Positions 58,697 through 64,000 of a DNA stretch of 64,000 bases are shown here, piece by piece. This DNA comes from Gracilimonas sp040882225 (GTDB lineage Bacteria; Bacteroidota; Rhodothermia; Balneolales; Balneolaceae): positions 117,597 to 181,596 of the forward strand of contig JBBEBR010000001.1 in assembly GCA_040882225.1 (NCBI GenBank), read 5' to 3'. The notes below the pieces were generated by a model. It was given only the letters and a program-made list of their open reading frames with translations. It ran no database searches and was not told the origin of the DNA. Within the stretch, counting starts at the first letter, position 1. Each line of letters begins with the position of its first letter. A program made the position numbers and the translations under genes.

Positions 58697-59050
58697 TCAG
58701 TTAATATTATTCTTTTCCCAGTGCCAGCTTCCGGTTAATTCTACTTCCAGCGTGTAACTGAGGAACGTTCGAATGGCAACTACCAGCGCTAATGCCCCAA
58801 CATTTTCAAATGACAATTCGACGGCTACAGTTCGGATTATATCAGCACCTACAAGAAATTCGAGGCCAAGTAAAATTCCCCGTCCCAACAGTTTCCTGAC
58901 CTCCCGATATATCGTGTCAGCATTAACCTTCTTAACAGCTTTGTATAGAGCAAACAGCAAGACATAAAATGCGGTAATGGTAATTATACCAGTTCCAAAG
59001 GCTTCTAAGGCCGTGGCGCACCACTCCGCCATTTGATCTACCGACGGCAT
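58697..59050 (-). CDS. DUF1622 membrane protein
   Basis: The 117-residue protein has three predicted transmembrane segments at about 15-33, 53-72 and 80-98. Segments ALEAFGTGIITITAFYVLLF, REVRKLLGRGILLGLEFLVG and ADIIRTVAVELSFENVGALA match the DUF1622 family of small integral membrane proteins. Its function is unknown. The start ATG is at 59050. It is convergent with the enoyl-CoA hydratase gene, with 19 bp between the stops. Confidence 0.85.
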   Translation of the reverse strand: MPSVDQMAEWCATALEAFGTGIITITAFYVLLFALYKAVKKVNADTIYREVRKLLGRGILLGLEFLVGADIIRTVAVELSFENVGALALVVAIRTFLSYTLEVELTGSWHWEKNNIN

Positions 59051-59122
59051 CTGTTCTCCTGTTTAAATTCTCTCTTCTGTTCTATAAAGGAATAGCAGGA
59101 AAATTACATTCCAGAAAAAGTG

Positions 59123-59521
59123 TTAATCTGCGAGCAGATACAGCTCTGCCCGGGCAAGCCCAACATCGATGATTCCAATTTCCCGTGCAGCTTTTTGAGA
59201 GAGGTCGATAACCCGGCCCTCTACAAAAGGCCCGCGATCGTTAATACGAACAATTACAGATTTGCCATTATCCCGATTTTTAACTCGAACAACGGAGTTG
59301 AACGGCAAAGTTTTATGAGCTGCCGTCATTTCTTCCATATCATAGGTTTCTCCACTGGCCGTTGGTTTGCCATGGAAGTCATCTCCATACCAGCTCGCGA
59401 TTCCAAACTCGATAAACTCTCCGTCTCTGATATCATTGTCGCCCACTACCTGACACGAAGCAGTAAGCCCGGAAAATACCAGCAGCAAAAAGACGGTTAC
59501 ATTTCGGTGAATAAAAGTCAT
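59123..59521 (-). CDS. rlpA: RlpA-like septal/periplasmic lipoprotein
   Basis: The ATG at 59521 gives 132 residues and is preferred over a TTG two codons upstream. The signal peptide ends in lipobox TASC (TVFLLLVFSGLTASC). The double-psi beta-barrel domain is clear: EFGIASWYGDDFHGKPTASG, EMTAAHKTLPFNSVVRVKNR, and IVRINDRGPFVEGRVIDLSQ with catalytic-type Asp and His. RlpA cuts denuded peptidoglycan glycans at the septum in Pseudomonas. No C-terminal SPOR domain is present, so localisation by SPOR is not expected. Confidence 0.9.
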   Translation of the reverse strand: MTFIHRNVTVFLLLVFSGLTASCQVVGDNDIRDGEFIEFGIASWYGDDFHGKPTASGETYDMEEMTAAHKTLPFNSVVRVKNRDNGKSVIVRINDRGPFVEGRVIDLSQKAAREIGIIDVGLARAELYLLAD

Positions 59522-59628
59522 AATCAACTCTATATGGGAATTTTAAAATCACATTCACATGGATTGCGGTTACTTATATTCTCTTTTGTACCTTAAAGTT
59601 CTCCGTTAAAAACTATCCTTTTATCGCG

Positions 59629-61749
59629 TTGAAAAAACCCTACATCCTTCCCTCAATATTCTTATTAGCAGGATTTCTGCTTTTGGCTGTGCCTTTGCTT
59701 CGGGATTTTCATTTCGAATCCGCGATTCTTGTCGGCACAATTGGATGTTTTTGGGCGGCGATGAGAGCGGCTAAACCGGCTTCCCGCCAAGACTTTTTTG
59801 GATCACTCAGAATCTTAGGACTTCTTTATATAACCGGAATCCCGTTATTCATTCACGCTCTTTTTACCGGCTGCTTAACCATTGATGGCGTCGGTTTCTG
59901 GCTTTTGATTCCATTTCCTGCCGTATTTTTTGGGGTCTCCATTGGGCGATTGGTTCGTAAATTTAGATTTCCCGCTCCATTCACAATTACCACCCTAATA
60001 CTCCTTTTTTGTGCCGTCGGAGTTTGGCTGGTTGAGTTTCTGAATTTCCCGCAGGTGTACTATTTCAACCATGTTTGGGGAGTTTGGCCGGGCCCGATTT
60101 ATGACGAATCTGTCCAGATTAGCGGCTCGTTTCTGTTCTTCCGCTGGATTACTTTTCTGTGGATCATTTTGCTCTGGATTCTTCCTTCCTGGAACCGCAG
60201 TACTCAGACCAAACTCATTACAGTTTTGGCGGGAATTTCACTCATGCTTAGTTATTTGAGTTTGGATGAAATGGGAGTGATAAGTCCACGAAAGACTATT
60301 CAGCAGCAGCTTGCCGGGCTCCATCAAACCGAACATTTTAATTTATTTTTTGATGCGGAGGCTTTTTCAGGGGATGAGATCAATTATTGGGCTGCACGCC
60401 ATGAATTTCATTTTGAACAGATTTCAGATCTTTTGGAAATTGAATGGCCTGAAAACCGGAAAATCGAGAGTTATTTATACGCGCATGCATGGCAAAAGAA
60501 GAAGATTACGGGCGCGAAATTTACCAGTTATGTACCGGTTTGGCTGGAACAAGATCAGCTACATATTGCAAAACAACATCTTGAGAATGTGCTAAAACAC
60601 GAGCTGGTTCATGTTATTTCAAAGCAGTTTGGGAACCGGTTATTCAACGCCAGCCTGAGTATTGGTTTGATTGAAGGAGCCGCGGAAGGCATTGCGAAAG
60701 ATGCTTCTTCACGAAGTACACTTCATCAGATTGTGGCCTCAGAAAAACCCTTTCCAACCGCCAGCGAGATGAAATTCGCGCTTTCTATTTCAGGTTTTTA
60801 CGGCAGTGCCGGCGCAATCAGCTACACCACCGCTGGCTCCTTTGTCGATTATTTATTGGAGGAATTTCCTGTTCAGAATTTCAAAAAAGCGTATCCGGCC
60901 GGTGATTTTGAAGACGCATATTCCCGCTCTTTTGAGGAACTGGTTTCGGGGTGGCATCAGAAATTAGAGAAAACCGAAATTGATTCTCTTGACCGCCAGA
61001 TTTCTGAACTAATATACGCCCAGCGTTCGCTGTTTCAGAAAACCTGCCCGCATTCCGTTTCAACAGAACTGAGGCTCTGGGATGAATATCGGTTTCATAT
61101 GGCGGAAGAAGACACCGCTGCCGCTTATCAAAAACTCGACAAATTATTTACCCTTGATAGCCAGAATGATCTTATTCATTCCGAATGGATTCGCTCTAAA
61201 TTGATCCGTGGAGAATACAGCGAGGCCATCTCCAGTTACTCGGAAAATGATACCTTGCTCACCTTAAAGCTTCTACAATCCGATGCTCTGTTCTTAAATA
61301 AGGATGTTCAAAAAGCAGATTCTTTGCGAAATGCAATCGCCCCGCGCATAAAAAATAGTAAAGCATTAAACTATCGCTATTCGCTCAACTTGCGGGAAGA
61401 CAGCCTTCAATGGCATCACCACACACAAAGCAGATATAACAGTTATCTCCCCACAAAAGCCGAGTTCGAAAGACTGAACAGGTCAAATAAAATGCAAAGT
61501 GTGGGAAAAGCCATCGAGCAAAATCACACCAAAAAACTAAAAGAGTATAGCGAATTTCTTTTGCAGGAATCTGCTCATCCCGACTGGTTCGACATTTATC
61601 ATCAACAAATAGACCGGTTAATTTTTCTGAAGGAATTTGAACTTGCCGACCAATGGATAACCAAAGTTTCGGCGCTGGATTTACGGCCGAGACATCGGGA
61701 AATTCTGAGTGAGTTAATGGAGTGGCTTGAGTTTTCTGCATCAGAATAA
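59629..61749 (+). CDS. polytopic membrane protein with an HExxH metallopeptidase-like domain
   Basis: The 706-residue protein starts with TTG at 59629. About six N-terminal transmembrane segments occupy residues 1-215 (for example PSIFLLAGFLLLAVPLLRDF). Residues about 225-430 form an exported domain with H-E-L-V-H at about 324-328 (VLKHELVHVISKQFGNR). About 25 residues later comes a Glu in LIEGAAEGIAKDASS, compatible with a gluzincin zinc site. The C-terminal 280 residues are helical and TPR-like (DRQISELIYAQRSLFQKTCP). No family name is recognised. Peptidase activity is inferred only from the HExxH-E spacing. It overlaps no neighbour and is followed by the M23 gene 45 bp later. Confidence 0.75.
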   Translation: MKKPYILPSIFLLAGFLLLAVPLLRDFHFESAILVGTIGCFWAAMRAAKPASRQDFFGSLRILGLLYITGIPLFIHALFTGCLTIDGVGFWLLIPFPAVFFGVSIGRLVRKFRFPAPFTITTLILLFCAVGVWLVEFLNFPQVYYFNHVWGVWPGPIYDESVQISGSFLFFRWITFLWIILLWILPSWNRSTQTKLITVLAGISLMLSYLSLDEMGVISPRKTIQQQLAGLHQTEHFNLFFDAEAFSGDEINYWAARHEFHFEQISDLLEIEWPENRKIESYLYAHAWQKKKITGAKFTSYVPVWLEQDQLHIAKQHLENVLKHELVHVISKQFGNRLFNASLSIGLIEGAAEGIAKDASSRSTLHQIVASEKPFPTASEMKFALSISGFYGSAGAISYTTAGSFVDYLLEEFPVQNFKKAYPAGDFEDAYSRSFEELVSGWHQKLEKTEIDSLDRQISELIYAQRSLFQKTCPHSVSTELRLWDEYRFHMAEEDTAAAYQKLDKLFTLDSQNDLIHSEWIRSKLIRGEYSEAISSYSENDTLLTLKLLQSDALFLNKDVQKADSLRNAIAPRIKNSKALNYRYSLNLREDSLQWHHHTQSRYNSYLPTKAEFERLNRSNKMQSVGKAIEQNHTKKLKEYSEFLLQESAHPDWFDIYHQQIDRLIFLKEFELADQWITKVSALDLRPRHREILSELMEWLEFSASE

Positions 61750-61794
61750 TTGGAGTCTTAGCCGGAATCAACGCTGTTGCGGATTAGAATAATT

Positions 61795-62928
61795 ATGCCC
61801 AATTTCCTCAAAACACATCTATCGGGCATAATGGGTTACAAAAACGGCTGTTTATATAGAAGATACAGTGTCAGGCTATTCTGGGCTTTTCTAATTCTTC
61901 TCCCAATAATGGGTTCTTCTCAGGACTGGCGGTTATCGACGGGTTATAACGTACAGAATGTTGGTTTTAACTACGTGCCAAATAGTTTTTATGAAGGTGA
62001 TATCCGGGCTGCAAGTAAAGGAGTTTTTGAAGTGGAGTTGGAGCGTTACCTGTTGTATCGGCTGTATATTGCGGGAAAGAGCGAGTATCTATTTCAGAAT
62101 CAAGAATCGTTTGTGATTGGTGGGCCCGTGAATTTTCAACAGGCGAATTTAGGAGCTTCCATTGGCTTACAATGGCCAAAAACAGGAATTTATGCGGGGG
62201 TGAAAGCGGGAAGAGTGTGGGATATACAGATGAAGGCTGAAAATAGTAATGGTGAAATATCATGGATTCCACCAACCGAAAGCGCCGACCGCTGGACAAC
62301 CGCATTTTCAGGTGGTATCAAATATTATTTACTCAGTTTTGTTCGGCTGCAACTGGAAGTTTCCAAAACTACCAATTTCCCCGAGGCCATTTTTCCGGCT
62401 CAAACAACTTCCAATCAACCCGCCTTTAATTCCTTTGGATTTAATCCCATTACCGTTTCTTTTGGAGTTTCCATCAGCATACCCTGGCATAGCAAAAAAC
62501 GCTTAAAGCGGATTAATGATACCGGTTCTTTGCCTATTCTCAGTGCCGGAAATGTGAATTTCTCATCACCAATACGAAAAGGCGCTGTCATCACTTCTCG
62601 GTACGGCCCTCGCTGGAACACCACTCACAAAGGTGTAGATATTGACGCTGAACGTGGAGAAAATATATATGCGGCGGCAAACGGTGTGGTTATAAAGGCG
62701 GGAACCGGAACGGGTTATGGGAAGATGGTGAAAGTCCAACACGGCGACGGTTACGCTACTATTTACGCTCATTTGAGGAGAGTGAAGGTGAAGGAAGGAC
62801 AGAAAGTCCGAAAAGGAGATGTTATTGGAAAAGCCGGCAATACCGGAACTTCAACCGGCGTGCACCTGCATTTTGAGATACTAAAGAATGATTCTCCTGT
62901 AGACCCTCAATCATTTGTTCGGTTTTAG
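61795..62928 (+). CDS. M23 (LytM-type) peptidase with an N-terminal beta-barrel-like domain
   Basis: The ATG at 61795 gives 377 residues; an in-frame TTG (61777) and another ATG (61831) are alternatives. A signal-type hydrophobic segment (LFWAFLILLPIMGSSQ) is followed by about 200 residues of alternating-hydrophobicity beta strands ending in aromatic residues (FEVELERYLLYRLYIAG, ITVSFGVSISIPWHSK). These resemble an outer-membrane barrel. The last 130 residues are a LytM domain: zinc ligands H-x3-D in THKGVDIDAERG and H-x-H in GVHLHFEIL, plus HGDGYATIYAHLRRV. It would hydrolyse peptidoglycan crosslinks near the outer membrane. Confidence 0.85.
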   Translation: MPNFLKTHLSGIMGYKNGCLYRRYSVRLFWAFLILLPIMGSSQDWRLSTGYNVQNVGFNYVPNSFYEGDIRAASKGVFEVELERYLLYRLYIAGKSEYLFQNQESFVIGGPVNFQQANLGASIGLQWPKTGIYAGVKAGRVWDIQMKAENSNGEISWIPPTESADRWTTAFSGGIKYYLLSFVRLQLEVSKTTNFPEAIFPAQTTSNQPAFNSFGFNPITVSFGVSISIPWHSKKRLKRINDTGSLPILSAGNVNFSSPIRKGAVITSRYGPRWNTTHKGVDIDAERGENIYAAANGVVIKAGTGTGYGKMVKVQHGDGYATIYAHLRRVKVKEGQKVRKGDVIGKAGNTGTSTGVHLHFEILKNDSPVDPQSFVRF

Positions 62929-63021
62929 GAATACAAATTCTTAAGATACGTTGAAAAACCAACTCGTTGATTCTGAAGTACCTGATTAAAATTTTTTCCT
63001 CATATTTTGCCCTTAATAATT

Positions 63022-63959
63022 TTAACCTAGCTCTTCCCCTGCTTTCAATAAAAATACAATTGTAGAGGCGGTCATATTTATCATATATGAAACTATATGA
63101 GGTGGTACTGTTGTAGGTGTGCTTCCCTGTCCATGACCACTCAATTTATTTCTACCAGTGGGGATACTACCTTCTAACAAGCTTCTTAATGATGAAAATT
63201 TTGATTGCCAAAATAGAGGTATCAATTCATGATCTAGACATATTTTTATCAATTGTTTGGCTGTAGCAGTTTTGTCATACTTCCATTTTCTTTTATCACA
63301 AATAGCTTTCATTGTGCTCTCAAAAGCCTTTAAACATTCATTTAATGCTTCTTTAGAATCACCCTTTCTATAATGCTCATGTGCTTTTAAAAACTCCTGT
63401 TGTACTCCCAAAAATTCTTTTTTATTTAAAAGCTGGAGAGCAGGTTTAATAATTTCTGAATGTGTGAATTCTGAATCAGTTCTAATTATATGTTCATCTT
63501 CAAATTGATACCCAATACCATGTTCTTTAAATCTATGATTTAGTTCACTGATTGACTCACTTGCTACTTTATCAGCATTTTGTTTTAAAAGGTAATCATA
63601 TTTTCTTGTAATGCGATTTACATACCTAAAAGAAAGCTCAATTACATCTAATTGTTTTTCTACTTCTTCTTCCTTTATAAAGAATTGAATTAACTCTTCA
63701 AAATAATTTCTTTCATACTTAGAGGTTTCATATAAAAGAATAAACCATACTCGCGGCAAAGAGCCTCAACAATTGTCTTATATGCATGGTATACTGTTTT
63801 TTGATAACTGTGGTGATACTCGTCTACATTACCTAGAGAGTCAAATAGAATTAGCGTTATTTGTGTTTTTAATTCCTGCGGAAATTTATCATACATATAA
63901 ACATCAGGGACATCTCCTCTAATTAGTTTTTGCCGCTTAGAGAATAAATTTAGGGGCTG
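63022..63959 (-). pseudogene. STM4504/CBY_0614-like protein (Abi_C-like), frameshifted and start-less
   Basis: Two overlapping frames make one protein of about 310 residues. The upstream frame reads PLNLFSKRQKLIRGDVPDVY, then DKFPQELKTQITLILFDSLG, ending EALCREYGLFF near 63735. The downstream frame continues YETSKYERNYFEELIQFFIK to the stop at 63022. One base restores the join, in the A4/T4 run at 63734-63737. The expected Met before PLNLFSKR is CAG at 63957-63959, and an in-frame stop lies just upstream, so no start codon is available. The C-terminus (LLEGSIPTGRNKLSGHGQGS) resembles the Abi_C domain of abortive-infection proteins. The low GC matches an accessory gene. Assembly error is an alternative for the frameshift. 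Confidence 0.7.
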
Positions 63960-64000
63960 AAGTAGTTAAGGGTTAATGTTTGGTTCGTTTATACCATGAT

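Overview
The window looks like a chromosomal segment of a Bacteroidota-related bacterium, most likely Balneolota (Balneola/Gracilimonas type). The basis is inference from gene content: a type A T9SS C-terminal sorting domain carrying the YPNPFNPTT motif on a secreted metallopeptidase, paired six-bladed beta-propeller lipoproteins, many secreted peptidases (M1, M14, M23, M36-like, S9), a short-LID adenylate kinase, and an extended ribosomal protein S16. Most of the window is moderate-GC housekeeping DNA. The left end (about 1-9.2 kb) and right end (about 63-64 kb) are AT-rich and accessory in character.

Layout. 1-2.5 kb: two beta-propeller lipoproteins and a small membrane protein. 2.5-5 kb: two ParE-type toxin-antitoxin loci, one toxin broken by a repeat, followed by more than 1 kb of at least four interleaved repeat families. 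5.1-9.2 kb: an orphan 1383-residue protein with an N-terminal cold-shock domain and a C-terminal cluster of zinc-ribbon cysteines. This is the best candidate for an undescribed function. 9.3-14 kb: the ffh-rpsP-rimM-trmD-rplS translation/secretion operon, then adk. 14-21.4 kb: nitroreductase, YdeI-like and DUF1059 genes, then glycerol catabolism (glpD, glpK, double-VOC protein). This is interrupted by 165-bp inverted-repeat-ended elements, a 100-N scaffold gap and a small GIY-YIG gene. 21.6 kb: a perfect 7-1-7 Fur-type palindrome upstream of a GNAT gene.

22-30.6 kb: lpdA, lipB and lipA (lipoylation and E3 of the 2-oxoacid dehydrogenases), plsY-gpsA (phospholipid precursor synthesis), an AlbA_2 protein, an ErpA-type Fe-S carrier, an AsmA-like protein and a second YdeI-like protein. 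30.6-31.5 kb: a frameshifted REP-associated tyrosine transposase bracketed by five copies of its probable REP palindrome. 31.5-54.8 kb: M14 carboxypeptidase, an Nramp-related transporter, a 2901-residue cyclic beta-1,2-glucan synthase-like enzyme, a DPP-IV-like S9 peptidase, metK, malic enzyme, M1 and M36-like peptidases and a TolB-like lipoprotein. 54.9-57.7 kb: dnaX-ybaB-recR, in which DnaX lacks the usual zinc-binding cysteines. 57.9-63 kb: enoyl-CoA hydratase, DUF1622, RlpA, a membrane protein with a HELVH motif, and an apparent outer-membrane barrel fused to an M23 peptidase. 63-64 kb: a decayed STM4504/CBY_0614-type (Abi_C-like) gene.

Family assignments come from motif and sequence recognition without database searches. 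No tRNA, rRNA or CRISPR array was recognised.
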